A DNA stretch of 64,000 nucleotides from VFJQ01 sp044226525 (GTDB lineage: Bacteria > Verrucomicrobiota > Verrucomicrobiia > Chthoniobacterales > Chthoniobacteraceae), in contig JBGAGV010000022.1 of NCBI GenBank assembly GCA_044226525.1, positions 83,838-147,837 on the forward strand, read 5' to 3'. The notes under the pieces are model-generated. The model saw only the letters and a program-made list of their open reading frames with translations. It was not told where the DNA came from and searched no databases. The translations under genes and the position numbers were made by a program. This document shows positions 1 to 9,298 of the stretch, piece after piece. Within the stretch, counting starts at the first letter, position 1; the number at the start of each line of letters is the position of its first letter.

Positions 1-249
1 CGAGACGAGGGCGAAGACGGCGCAGAAGAGCCAGCGGCTCCACGCGGCGCGGGAGGCGCCCCAGGCGAGCAAGGCGACGAGCACGGCGGCGAGGGCGTTC
101 TGCGCCTGCATGAAGGGCAGCCAGCGGAGATTTCCAAAGCCGGCATTTTCCGCCTGCACGAGGACGAGCAGGAGCCAGTGCGCAAGGCCGAAGGTGGCGG
201 CTTGGCGGCGCGCCAAGGGAGCGGAAGAGGCGGAGTGTGCGGAACTCAC
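1..249 (-). CDS. Partial membrane protein, 5' end only
   Basis: An open frame runs from a GTG at 249 to the left edge, 83 codons without a stop. The translation has a short polar N-terminus, then two hydrophobic stretches separated by a loop (around residues 24-33 and 53-63), then a third hydrophobic stretch at the edge. This is what the start of a polytopic inner-membrane protein looks like. The start is uncertain because the frame stays open upstream and I see no clear ribosome binding site. No family can be named from this fragment. It is divergent from the giant repeat protein. Confidence 0.45.
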   Translation of the reverse strand, partial: MSSAHSASSAPLARRQAATFGLAHWLLLVLVQAENAGFGNLRWLPFMQAQNALAAVLVALLAWGASRAAWSRWLFCAVFALVS

Positions 250-619
250 AGTCAGTCGAGGAATATGCCACGGCGAGCGGCGGGGCCAGCCCTGATGTCG
301 GCGCGGCGGCCTGCTGGCTGAGGAAAAAAAGCCACCTCCCCAATTCCCATTAATTTTCGTCTTGATGTAGACGATCGTCGATGTTGGATGGGAGATCAGG
401 AGATTCATAGCTGCCGAGCCCCCTGCGCGCATCGTGGCAGAGAGCCCAGTTCACTGACCGCACCGAACCACCATGAGACCGACTGCCCACCCTACCCACA
501 TTCCAGGAATTCTCTGGCGTTGCTCCCAACCCCACCCGGGGAAATCGACAATGAAGCACACTTGTCTGCGGCTCCGTCTTTTTTCCTTCATCCACACACT
601 TTCCTCGACCCCGATTTGT
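250..619. other. Intergenic region ahead of the giant protein gene
   Basis: About 370 bases without a convincing gene. The small frames here have no family resemblance. It lies between two divergent genes, so promoters for both are expected, but I cannot point to a confident -35/-10 pair. An A-run near 325-331 and a TA-rich patch near 346-357 are the only AT-rich spots. Confidence 0.4.
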
Positions 620-3600
620 ATGAACCGCACCCTTCTGGTCCTGCTCGCCACACTTTTGCTGGCGTTCACCTCTCAAACTCAGGCTCAAACTCTTGCGAAA
701 GGTGATATCGTGGTCGCCGGCATGAACCCAGGAACGGATGCCGTGCTACTCGTCCCGCTGGTGGACCTTCCGGTCGGCACGGTGGTCAATATCACCGATG
801 TAGGGATCATCCCGAGCACCAATGCTTTTCACTCCACCCTCACGGGCGATGGGAATGTTGCTTGGACGGTCACGGGAAGCGTGGTGCCGAAGGGTTCGCT
901 CCTCAAGCTCGTCATAGGTGGCTCGGATAACTCGCCACCAAATGAACTGACCAACCTGACCACGAGCACGAGCTATACGACGAATTGCTCGTTCACCGGG
1001 TGGACGGTGACGGACCCGCTGCTCATTTCGGGCGACCAGATCATCATTTACCAAGGGACGATGACGAGCCCGTCGTTCATCTCCGCCATGAACAACAGCG
1101 GAGCCTCGGTCGGTGCCACCAACTGGAATAACGTCGATACGCCGACCTTGACCATCTCTGGACTGCCGCCGGGCCTGACGAACGGCACCGATGCGATCGG
1201 GCTCCCCGGAAACACCTCTCAACAGGACAACGTGCAATACACGGGGCCGACCAGCGCGGCCACGCGGGAAATCTGGCAGCAGCGTCTCACCGCGCTGGCG
1301 AACTGGAGCGGCGATAGCGCTGCTTCACCCGGCACGACGACCAACACCATCACCTCGACAGGGATCACGATCTCGGCGTCCGGCCCCAGCGTGCTCGCTA
1401 TCGGCACTCCCGCCAGCAATCAGCTTTCCTCCTCGCTGGCGTTTACAGTCCCGGCGGGCACCAACCGTCTGCTGGTCGTCCACATCGCCCAGGACCTCGT
1501 GCCCACCATTCCCGCTCCCACCTACAATGGCCAGACGATGACGCTGGGCGTGCACAAGGATGACGGCGCCGTCGCAGGCGACAGTATCTTCTACCTGAAG
1601 CTGCCCGATGGGGACAAGATCGTCAGCACCATCCAGTCCAACGGCGGCAGCAACACCGCCTTCATCGGTGCCAGCGCCTACACCAACGTGGACCAGACCA
1701 CCCCGGTGACGAGCCCGCAGAGCTTCAACAACCTTAGCAGCGGCAACTCGCCTGGCCTTACCGTGACCAGCGCCACGGGCGACCTGGTGATCGACATGGT
1801 GGACACTTACCAAGCAACCGCCGTGACCCAGGGAGGCGGTCAGACGCAGGTCCATTCCCAGCAGATCCTCACCCACAGCGCTTTCTACAAGACTTCGACC
1901 AAGCCCGGCGCGGCCAGTGTGCCCGTGAGTTGGACCAGCAACGGCACCGCCATCATTCACGCGGCGATCAATATCAAGTCCCGCGCCGCCTTCACCGCGC
2001 CGACCGTCTCCACCAGTCCCGCCACGTCGGTCACTACCACCAGCGCCACGATCAACGGGACCATCGATCCCCAGGGCGTGACGGCGGTGAGCAACTTCGA
2101 TCTCGGCCTGACCACCGGCTACGGCATCAACTTCGGCGGCTCTCCGATCACCGTCACCGGCGGTAGCACGACGGTGAGCCAGACCATCAGCGGTCTCAGC
2201 CCCAACACCACCTACTTTTATCGGGCCAACGCCATCAACGGCACCACGGTCAACGGCTCGGGGGGAAGCTTCACGACCCTCGCAGCTCTTTCGAATAATG
2301 CCGATCTCAGCGCGCTGAGCCTTAGCGCGGGATCGATCTCGTTTGCCGCCGGCACCACCAGCTACAGCTTCAGCGTCGCCAATGCGACCACCAGCACGAC
2401 CGTCACGGCCACCAAAGCCGATGCGAACGCGACCTTGCAGGTGCAGGTCAACGGCGGCGGGTTCTCCGCTTTGAACTCGGGCAGCGCAAGCGGGCCGCTC
2501 TCGCTCAATGTCGGAGCGAACACCGTCGATGTGAAAGTCACCGCGCAGGATGGCACCACCACCAAGACTTACACGACCACCATCACCCGCGCTGCCTCCA
2601 GCAACGCCGATCTGTCCGCGCTGAGCTTTAGCGCCGGGTCGATCTCGTTTGCCGCCGGCACCACCAGCTACAGTTTCAACGTCGCCAACGCGACCAGCAG
2701 CACCACCGTCACGGCGACCAAAGCCGATGCGAACGCGACCTTGCAGGTGCAGGTCAACAGCGGCGGCTTCACCGCGCTGAACTCGGGTAGCGCGAGCGGG
2801 CCGCTCTCGCTCAATGTCGGAACGAACACCATCGACGTGAAAGTGACCGCGCAGGATGGCACCACCACCAAGACTTACACCACGACGATCACTCGCGCCG
2901 TGGCGCTTCCGACCGTCACTTTGAGCACCGCGAACCTCAACGCGAACGCGGCGAGCTTCACGATCTCCGGCACGAACTTCGACGCGGCCTTTGCGAATAA
3001 TACCGTCGCCCTCAGCAGCGGCACGGCCCATGTGATCGGGCAGGCGGGTCAGACTTCGTTAAACGTCGCGTTCGACACCGCACCGAAAGGGGGCCCGCTC
3101 ACGGCGGTGGTGACCACTCCCGCGGGCAACAGCGGCGCCGCGGTGCAAGTGGCCACGGTGATCCCGGTGATTACTTCCAGCACGGCCAACCTCGCCAATA
3201 ACGCCACCTCGCTCACTATCAGCGGCGTGGGTTTCGATACCACGGCGGCCAATAACAGCGTGGCCTTCAGCCCGTCCGGCACGGGCACGATTACGTCGGC
3301 CACTTCGACCTCGGTCACCGTGACTGGCATCACCGGGCTGACGAATGGCGCCCTCAATGCCGTCGTCACCACCAACGGCGCCGCCAGCGCCAGCACCCAG
3401 GTGGCCACGGTGGTGAATCCGGGGCCTACGGTGACGCTCGCCACGACGGCGGTGAACGCAACGACCACTACGATCACCATCAACGGCACCGGCTTCAATG
3501 CCACGACTCCGTCCAACAACGTCGTGACTTTTTCCCCCGGTGGCACGGGCATCGTCACATCGGCGACTGCAACGCGCTTGACTGTCACCAGCGTCACCGG

Positions 3601-6600
3601 GCTGCGGGGCGGTCCCCTCAGCGCCGTCGTGACTAACAGCAACGGCAGCAGTGGTGCCGCCGTCCAGGTGAACACGGTGCGACCGGTCGTCACGGTTAAT
3701 ACCGCGCTTTTCCTGATCAGTTCCACTTCACTCACGATCAACGGCACTGGTTTTGATCCAACCCCGGGGAACAACACCGTAGCCTTCTCCCCCGCCGGAA
3801 CCGGCACCGTGACGGCTGCCACCACGACCAGCCTGACCGTGACGGGCCTGACAGGCCTCGTCTTTGGAGATCTGACCGCCGTCGTCACGGTCAATGGCCA
3901 GGCCGGTTTGAGCACGCAGGTCGCGGCGGTCTATAGCCCGGCCCCCGGCGTCAGTGTGGCCTTCGGGGCCGCTTCGATCCCTTCGGGAGGCGTCACCACG
4001 CTGACTTACACGCTCACCAATCCCACTTCGTCGCCCCTCACCGGCGTCACATTTACCGATGTGCTCCCGGCCGGACTTTTGGTTGCGTCGCCTGATGGGC
4101 TGAGCTCAACCGCTGGCGGCACGGTGACTGCCGTGGCTGGCACCAATATCGTGAGCCTCACCGGGGGCACGCTGGCGGCCAATGGGACCGCGACGGTAAC
4201 ACTGAATGTCACCAGCACCGTGCCCGGCGTGAAGACGGGCATGTTTACCGTCGCGACCAGCACCGAATCGCCCGGCTACACAAATCCCGGCCAGGCGGGC
4301 AGCGGGTATCCGATGCTAAACATCAGCACCCGGACCTTTGCCCGGCAGATTTACACCGGCACCTTGACCGCGGCTGACCCGACGCAAATCGGACGGGTGA
4401 GCCGTGGTGGATCCGCTTCGCGCATTGGCACGTCAAATCCCTATCCGGGCACCCTCAACGCGGGGACGTCCTACCACTACGATTCCATCAGCATCCCCAA
4501 CACCACTGGGGTCGCGCAGGACGTGCAGGTTTGGACCAGTTCCGTGGGGAGCGCGTCAGAATTTTTCGTGACTTACCTGGGAAGTTTCAACCCTGCCAGC
4601 ATCCCTACGAATTACCTCGCCGACGGAGGAGCGTCATACACGAACGTGAGCAGCTATGGCTTCACGATTCCTGCGGGCCAGACGGCGCTGATCATTATCA
4701 GTGAAGTCACCACCAACGCAGGTGGCTCCTACGTCGTGGGAGTGAACACCCCCATCCCGGACACCCCTGCTCTCGTTGCCAGCCTGCCCAGCCTCGAGGT
4801 CCTTGAGGCGTCCGCCGGCATCGCAGTGACACTCGGCGGAGCGGCGGTGAGCGATGCGCAGGTAACTCCGATCGATTTTGGCTCGACTCCGGTGGGGCGG
4901 GAATTGCGGAAGGATTTGGTCGTCACCAACGATGGGGCGGCCCCGCTGACGATCTCGAATGTCTCCGCCCCAAGCGGCTATGTGATCTACATCCCGGGCG
5001 GAGGTGTGCCGGTGCAGATCGCTCCGGGCGCCAGTGCGACCTTCGGTCTCGCTCTCTCCGACTTCTCCACAGGCTCTCGGTCAGGTGATGTGGTCATCAA
5101 CAGCAACGCCCCCGGGAGCTTGGCGGCCTTCAGCTTCCCCGTGACGGGCCAGATCGTGGAACCACAGCCGTTCACCGTGGAACTCGATGGCCCGCGCACC
5201 AACGGGCAGACGGCGCCGGCAGCGGACTTCGGCTCGGCCCCGGTGGGAGGTTCCCAGACGCTTCCGCTCATCGTGGTTAATCCGGAAGGAAATCCTACGC
5301 TGACGATTTCCAGCATCGATGTGCCCGCAGGCTTCCGGGTCAACGCGACCACGACGGGCGACACGGGTAGCACTGGCAGCAGCACTGGCAGCAGCACCGG
5401 CAGCAGCACCGGCAGCGGGAGCGGAACCGGCAGCGGGAGCGGAACCGGCAGCGGCGGCACCTCCCAGAGCTTCCCGATCACGGTGTCCGCAGGCACGAGC
5501 CTGTTTCTGGATATTTATTTCGAACCGACGGCTCCCGGCGTTTATTCGGGGAATCTGGTGATTCACAGTGCCTTCCCGGCTTCGTCTTCCCCTGACTTCA
5601 GCTTCGCCATTACCGGCAATTCACCGGTCCCAGCCATCGCGGTTTCGGTGGCGGAAACTCCCATCCAGAGCAATCCCGAAGCGCAACCGGTCTATAACTT
5701 CGGTCAGGTGGCGGTGGGCAGTTCCAGCGCACCGGTCGAATTTACGATCGAAAATACCGGCGGCGCCGCGCTGCACATCAGCGGCATTTCGGTCCTGCTC
5801 TTCAACGAATCACCCTCACCGGATTTTTCGTTCGCTTCCGAGTCGCTGCCGATCACCATCGATCCCCTGCTGGAGGTGCCGTTCAGGTCCGCACTCTCCA
5901 TCGTCTTCCACCCGACCGCAGCCGGGCCGTTTACCGCTTACGTGGTGATCGAGAGCGACGATCCAGACCATGCCGGTTTCGTCTTCCCGATCACAGGCAC
6001 CGGCGTGCCGGCCATCGCCGCCAGTGACGACCGTTTCTTTGCCAGCACCAAAGCCATCACCTGCGATGTGCTGGCCAACGATCACACCGACCTGAGCGGG
6101 GTCCTCACCATCGCGTCGGTCACTCAACCGGTCAGCGGCGGAACCACGCGCATCCTGAACGGGCGCATCATCTTCACGCCGCGTGCGCGAGTGACCGCGC
6201 CGATCGCCTTCAACTACACGGCCACGAATGGCTCGCAGTCGCTCACCTCGAAGGTGACGATCTATCCGCTCCCGACGGCAGGCACCTATGTGGGCTTGCT
6301 CACGGATTCCTCGAGCAACACCAGGGGCCGCATCGATGTGACCATCACGGCCGGAGGCGCCTGCACCGGCACGCTGCGCGCCGAGGCCACCCGGCGTCCG
6401 TTCTGGGGCTCCCTCCTCAATTCCGGCCTCATCGTTTATGGTTTCCGCACGCCGGGCCTGCTCACGCTGGTGCCTGCGGCGGGTTACGACACCGCCGCAC
6501 CCACGCTCGCCGCGAACATCGGTGCGCCCGTGACCCTTCCCTCGCTCACCGGCGTGCTGGAACGCTCGCCCTACGATCTCACCCACCCGGCTCCGCAGGC

Positions 6601-7306
6601 GGGCCGTTATACCATGCTGGCGAAACTGCCCGCGGAGGGCGCCGGCCCGAAAATCGGTGCAGTCCTCACCTCCACCATCACTTCCCGCGGCTCTTTTACC
6701 TTTGTCGGCAATCTGGGCGAAGGCACGGCCGTCAACCAGGGTGGCGCCCTGCTCGACGGCGGCCGACTGCCCTTCTACTTCGGCGCCAGTAAAGGCGGCA
6801 TCATCTCCCGCCTCGCCGGTGAAATGGTCTTCGACCGCAACGCGTCCCAAAAGGTCTCCGGCACGTTGCACTGGACGGTGCCGCGCGGCTTCAGTCCCCG
6901 GTTGGCCTCAGTCGATCAGGATTACACCGTCCTCGGCGCTCCTTACACCGAGGCCGCCACCGGCTCGACCATGCTCAGCCTCGGCGGCAGCCAGGCCACG
7001 CTGACTCTCGAGATGCCGACCATCAGCTCCACGCCCAAGACCTTCACCTACCTCCTCGACGGCCCTATTCGCCGCGGCAACGTGCAGTGGGTCGCACAAG
7101 GCGGCATCGTCGGCCGTCTCGGCGGTTATTACCTCACCCTCGGCAACGGCATCTACTACGGTTATTACCTCGGCCCCCAGAACAAGCACCGCGACTTCTT
7201 CGGCGTCGTCCTCCAGGGCTCCGACCTGAACTACGGCGAGGGCTATACGCTCGATCTCAACTCGATCGGCTCCTCGACGCTCAATCCTGTCCGCAGGCCG
7301 CAGTAG
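620..7306 (+). CDS. Giant secreted beta-repeat protein (cadherin-like, IPT-like, choice-of-anchor D repeats)
   Basis: The chosen ATG at 620 gives 2228 residues with a clear signal peptide (MNRTLLVLLATLLLAF, cleavage after AQA). The frame is open back to 473, but only this start fits secretion. In order: a lamin-tail-like N-terminal domain, a fibronectin-III-like domain (about 1980-2275), two near-identical cadherin-like beta-sandwich repeats (2299-2910), four IPT/Ig-like repeats of about 85 residues (2910-3930), a DUF11-like domain (about 3946-4290), three choice-of-anchor D (Hydin-like) domains (about 4855-5995) broken by a Gly/Ser/Thr linker, a cadherin/VCBS-like domain (about 6020-6270) and a C-terminal beta domain. 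It is probably cell-surface or exported. The function is unknown; adhesion or matrix binding is inference. Confidence 0.85.
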   Translation: MNRTLLVLLATLLLAFTSQTQAQTLAKGDIVVAGMNPGTDAVLLVPLVDLPVGTVVNITDVGIIPSTNAFHSTLTGDGNVAWTVTGSVVPKGSLLKLVIGGSDNSPPNELTNLTTSTSYTTNCSFTGWTVTDPLLISGDQIIIYQGTMTSPSFISAMNNSGASVGATNWNNVDTPTLTISGLPPGLTNGTDAIGLPGNTSQQDNVQYTGPTSAATREIWQQRLTALANWSGDSAASPGTTTNTITSTGITISASGPSVLAIGTPASNQLSSSLAFTVPAGTNRLLVVHIAQDLVPTIPAPTYNGQTMTLGVHKDDGAVAGDSIFYLKLPDGDKIVSTIQSNGGSNTAFIGASAYTNVDQTTPVTSPQSFNNLSSGNSPGLTVTSATGDLVIDMVDTYQATAVTQGGGQTQVHSQQILTHSAFYKTSTKPGAASVPVSWTSNGTAIIHAAINIKSRAAFTAPTVSTSPATSVTTTSATINGTIDPQGVTAVSNFDLGLTTGYGINFGGSPITVTGGSTTVSQTISGLSPNTTYFYRANAINGTTVNGSGGSFTTLAALSNNADLSALSLSAGSISFAAGTTSYSFSVANATTSTTVTATKADANATLQVQVNGGGFSALNSGSASGPLSLNVGANTVDVKVTAQDGTTTKTYTTTITRAASSNADLSALSFSAGSISFAAGTTSYSFNVANATSSTTVTATKADANATLQVQVNSGGFTALNSGSASGPLSLNVGTNTIDVKVTAQDGTTTKTYTTTITRAVALPTVTLSTANLNANAASFTISGTNFDAAFANNTVALSSGTAHVIGQAGQTSLNVAFDTAPKGGPLTAVVTTPAGNSGAAVQVATVIPVITSSTANLANNATSLTISGVGFDTTAANNSVAFSPSGTGTITSATSTSVTVTGITGLTNGALNAVVTTNGAASASTQVATVVNPGPTVTLATTAVNATTTTITINGTGFNATTPSNNVVTFSPGGTGIVTSATATRLTVTSVTGLRGGPLSAVVTNSNGSSGAAVQVNTVRPVVTVNTALFLISSTSLTINGTGFDPTPGNNTVAFSPAGTGTVTAATTTSLTVTGLTGLVFGDLTAVVTVNGQAGLSTQVAAVYSPAPGVSVAFGAASIPSGGVTTLTYTLTNPTSSPLTGVTFTDVLPAGLLVASPDGLSSTAGGTVTAVAGTNIVSLTGGTLAANGTATVTLNVTSTVPGVKTGMFTVATSTESPGYTNPGQAGSGYPMLNISTRTFARQIYTGTLTAADPTQIGRVSRGGSASRIGTSNPYPGTLNAGTSYHYDSISIPNTTGVAQDVQVWTSSVGSASEFFVTYLGSFNPASIPTNYLADGGASYTNVSSYGFTIPAGQTALIIISEVTTNAGGSYVVGVNTPIPDTPALVASLPSLEVLEASAGIAVTLGGAAVSDAQVTPIDFGSTPVGRELRKDLVVTNDGAAPLTISNVSAPSGYVIYIPGGGVPVQIAPGASATFGLALSDFSTGSRSGDVVINSNAPGSLAAFSFPVTGQIVEPQPFTVELDGPRTNGQTAPAADFGSAPVGGSQTLPLIVVNPEGNPTLTISSIDVPAGFRVNATTTGDTGSTGSSTGSSTGSSTGSGSGTGSGSGTGSGGTSQSFPITVSAGTSLFLDIYFEPTAPGVYSGNLVIHSAFPASSSPDFSFAITGNSPVPAIAVSVAETPIQSNPEAQPVYNFGQVAVGSSSAPVEFTIENTGGAALHISGISVLLFNESPSPDFSFASESLPITIDPLLEVPFRSALSIVFHPTAAGPFTAYVVIESDDPDHAGFVFPITGTGVPAIAASDDRFFASTKAITCDVLANDHTDLSGVLTIASVTQPVSGGTTRILNGRIIFTPRARVTAPIAFNYTATNGSQSLTSKVTIYPLPTAGTYVGLLTDSSSNTRGRIDVTITAGGACTGTLRAEATRRPFWGSLLNSGLIVYGFRTPGLLTLVPAAGYDTAAPTLAANIGAPVTLPSLTGVLERSPYDLTHPAPQAGRYTMLAKLPAEGAGPKIGAVLTSTITSRGSFTFVGNLGEGTAVNQGGALLDGGRLPFYFGASKGGIISRLAGEMVFDRNASQKVSGTLHWTVPRGFSPRLASVDQDYTVLGAPYTEAATGSTMLSLGGSQATLTLEMPTISSTPKTFTYLLDGPIRRGNVQWVAQGGIVGRLGGYYLTLGNGIYYGYYLGPQNKHRDFFGVVLQGSDLNYGEGYTLDLNSIGSSTLNPVRRPQ
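2299..2910 (+). repeat. Tandem 306-bp repeat encoding two cadherin-like domains
   Basis: Two adjacent units with a 306-base (102-residue) period, both beginning ADLSALS and ending TTTITRA. They are nearly identical in DNA as well as protein; differences are a few substitutions. This indicates a recent internal duplication or homogenisation within the giant protein gene. Confidence 0.85.
5363..5456 (+). repeat. Low-complexity Gly/Ser/Thr linker repeat
   Basis: Short tandem units encode TGSS and then GSGTGS blocks inside the second choice-of-anchor D domain. Such a tract is prone to slippage and would make a flexible linker. Length probably varies between strains. Confidence 0.8.
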
Positions 7307-7337
7307 AGCGTTCGCTCCACCGCACCCGGCGCGCCGG

Positions 7338-7706
7338 CTACGCGCTGAAACTTTCGCCGCAGGAGCAGTGCGCGGCGGCGTTCGGGTTGGTGACCTTGAA
7401 CCCGCCTTTCTGCAGATCGTCGCTGTAGTCGAGTTCGCTCCCGCTCACAAAGAGCGCGCTTTTCGGATCGATCACGACGCGCACGCCTTGCGATTCGATG
7501 AGGATGTCGCGGTTTGCCGGCCCATCGACGAGATCCATCTTGTATTGCAATCCTGAACATCCGCCGCCGATCACCGCCACGCGAAGCGCGCCCTGCGGGC
7601 GGCCCTGGCGGGTGAGGAGCGAGGAAAGTTTGTTCCCGGCTTTTTCGGAAAGCTTGAGAAGCTTTTCGTTACCGATTTTGATATTGGGAGCGGCGGCCGT
7701 GGTCAT
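7338..7706 (-). CDS. A-type iron-sulfur carrier (HesB/IscA/ErpA family)
   Basis: 122 residues, the usual length for the family. The three conserved cysteines are present: Cys50 in GGGCSGLQY and Cys114 and Cys116 in the C-terminal CSCGESF motif. The protein would accept or deliver [Fe-S] clusters in the cytoplasm. The first twelve residues are a variable extension. No other isc or suf gene is nearby, so this is a stand-alone carrier. It lies convergent to the giant protein gene and downstream of an Uma2 gene, from which it is separated by only 3 bases. ErpA versus IscA cannot be decided from sequence inspection alone. Confidence 0.9.
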   Translation of the reverse strand: MTTAAAPNIKIGNEKLLKLSEKAGNKLSSLLTRQGRPQGALRVAVIGGGCSGLQYKMDLVDGPANRDILIESQGVRVVIDPKSALFVSGSELDYSDDLQKGGFKVTNPNAAAHCSCGESFSA

Positions 7707-7709
7707 GAT

Positions 7710-8276
7710 TTAGAGGGCTCCTTCGAAGACCTCGCGGAGGGGCAGGCGCAGGCCAGGCTTGGGAAACTCCAGCACGGCTTCGATCCCGGCATGCTCTTCC
7801 CGCGTGAAGCCTAGCGGGCCGCGCCGCCAGACGATCGCTGCGGCGCGGTCCTGCTCCACCAGCACGTAAGCCTGGAGCGAGTCGATCGTGCAGTAAGCGG
7901 GCCGCTTTTCCTGTTCATCCGCGCGCCGGGTCGCATCGCTCATCACCTCGAAAACCAGCACGGGCTCGTCCTGAAACGGGTCATCCAGCGGATTCTGCCG
8001 GCAGACCACCTGGGCGTCCGGGTAATAAAAGCGCACATCGTCTCCCTGCCGGATTCGGACCTTCGTGTCGGAATTGAAGGGCTGGCACGGTTTCCCGCGA
8101 AGCTGACTGTGCAAGGCGGCAAAAATGTTGCCCGCGATCCGATTGTGCCGATTCCCCGCCCCAGCCATCGCATACAACACGCCGCTCAGATACTCCCGCT
8201 TCTGCGGCGCGGTGCGCTCCGCTTCGAGGTAATCCTCGACGGAGACGAGTTGATCGCGGGCGGCTTCGGCGGTCAT
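7710..8276 (-). CDS. Uma2 family protein (DUF820, restriction-endonuclease-like fold)
   Basis: 188 residues with the usual Uma2 architecture: an N-terminal SVEDYLEAER segment, REYLSGVLYAM, RHNRIAGNIFAAL, and a PD-(D/E)xK-like core with D followed by the VLVFEVMS segment. The family is predicted to be PD-(D/E)xK nucleases and is very abundant in cyanobacteria and PVC bacteria, but its role is not established. The gene is sandwiched between the Fe-S carrier and a tRNA-modification gene with short spacers, probably co-transcribed. No toxin-antitoxin partner is visible. Confidence 0.8.
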   Translation of the reverse strand: MTAEAARDQLVSVEDYLEAERTAPQKREYLSGVLYAMAGAGNRHNRIAGNIFAALHSQLRGKPCQPFNSDTKVRIRQGDDVRFYYPDAQVVCRQNPLDDPFQDEPVLVFEVMSDATRRADEQEKRPAYCTIDSLQAYVLVEQDRAAAIVWRRGPLGFTREEHAGIEAVLEFPKPGLRLPLREVFEGAL

Positions 8277-8299
8277 GCGGGAATTCTAAATGCGCGGCT

Positions 8300-9280
8300 T
8301 CACGCAGCAAGCGCTGGCTCGGCGGCGAGATGTCCTGCGGCAATGTCTTCAATCTCGGCGATGCTGGCCACCCTGGCGAACCGCTCTCGGAGGCGCTTCG
8401 CCTCGGGCATCCCTCGCGAGTAGTGCATGAGTTGCGTGCGCATCGATTGCATCGCGTGAATCTCGCTTCCCTGCCGGATTACTTCGCGACGGCAATGCTC
8501 GATAACGTGCGCCCACTGCGCTTCGAGCGCGGGTGGCGGGAGCAGTTCGCCGGTGGCGAGGTGATGTTTGATATCGCGGAAAATCCACGGCGCGCACATG
8601 GCGGCGCGACCGATCATCACCCCGCTCACGCCCGTGCTCATACGGCGCTTCACGTCCTGCGGCGTGGCAATGTCGCCATTGCCGATGACGGGAATCCGCA
8701 CCGCTGCCGCGACCTGGGCGATCACCTCCCAATCCGCTTCCCCGCCGTAACCTTGCGCGCGCGTGCGCCCATGCACGGCAATCGCTCGCACACCGCATTG
8801 TTCGAGCAACTTGGCCGTGGTCACGGCATTGACCGTCTGCTCACACCAGCCGATGCGAATCTTTGCCGTGACAGGAAAGGGCGCCACCGCCTCCACCACG
8901 CCGCGCGCCACGCGTTCGAGCAACGGGCAATCGCGGAGCAGCGAGGAACCGCCGTTCTTCGACACGACCTTGTTGACCGGGCAGCCAAAGTTCAGGTCGA
9001 GAAAATCGGGGCGTTTCCAGTCGATGACGATCCGCGCGGCTTCACCGAGATGCGCCGGGTCCGCGCCAAAAAGCTGCACGCCGAGCGGGCGCTCCGGCTC
9101 GTCGAATTCGAGATATTCCATCGTGCGCTCGTTCCGCCGGAAAATGCCCTCCGCACTCACGAATTCCGTCACCATCACATCCACGCCATACGGCTTCGCC
9201 AACTGGCGGAAGACCATGTCGGTCACCCCCGCCATCGGGGCGAGATAAAGGGGAAAGCGATCTTGAAACCAAGGCAGCAT
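8300..9280 (-). CDS. tRNA-dihydrouridine synthase (DusB-like)
   Basis: 326 residues, typical for Dus enzymes, which use FMN and NADPH to reduce uridines in the tRNA D-loop. The FMN-binding start (LYLAPMAGVTD), the catalytic loop LNFGCPVNKVVSKNGG with Cys100, the phosphate-binding VHGRTRAQGYGG segment and the VIGNGDI strand are all seen. The start at 9280 gives a standard N-terminus. The order of Dus with a membrane glycosyltransferase upstream (18-base gap) is probably incidental. DusB is the nearest subgroup by motif, without a phylogeny. Confidence 0.92.
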   Translation of the reverse strand: MLPWFQDRFPLYLAPMAGVTDMVFRQLAKPYGVDVMVTEFVSAEGIFRRNERTMEYLEFDEPERPLGVQLFGADPAHLGEAARIVIDWKRPDFLDLNFGCPVNKVVSKNGGSSLLRDCPLLERVARGVVEAVAPFPVTAKIRIGWCEQTVNAVTTAKLLEQCGVRAIAVHGRTRAQGYGGEADWEVIAQVAAAVRIPVIGNGDIATPQDVKRRMSTGVSGVMIGRAAMCAPWIFRDIKHHLATGELLPPPALEAQWAHVIEHCRREVIRQGSEIHAMQSMRTQLMHYSRGMPEAKRLRERFARVASIAEIEDIAAGHLAAEPALAA

Positions 9281-9298
9281 CGAACGGCTAGTGTAGCA

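Noticed and set aside
473..619. Longer N-terminus for the giant protein
   Set aside because: The upstream 49 codons carry no signal peptide and look like non-coding translation. The Met at 620 starts a classic signal sequence.
5363..5456. Possible CRISPR-like repeat
   Set aside because: The units are 6-18 bases long and in frame as Gly/Ser/Thr codons inside a coding gene. There are no spacers and no cas genes.
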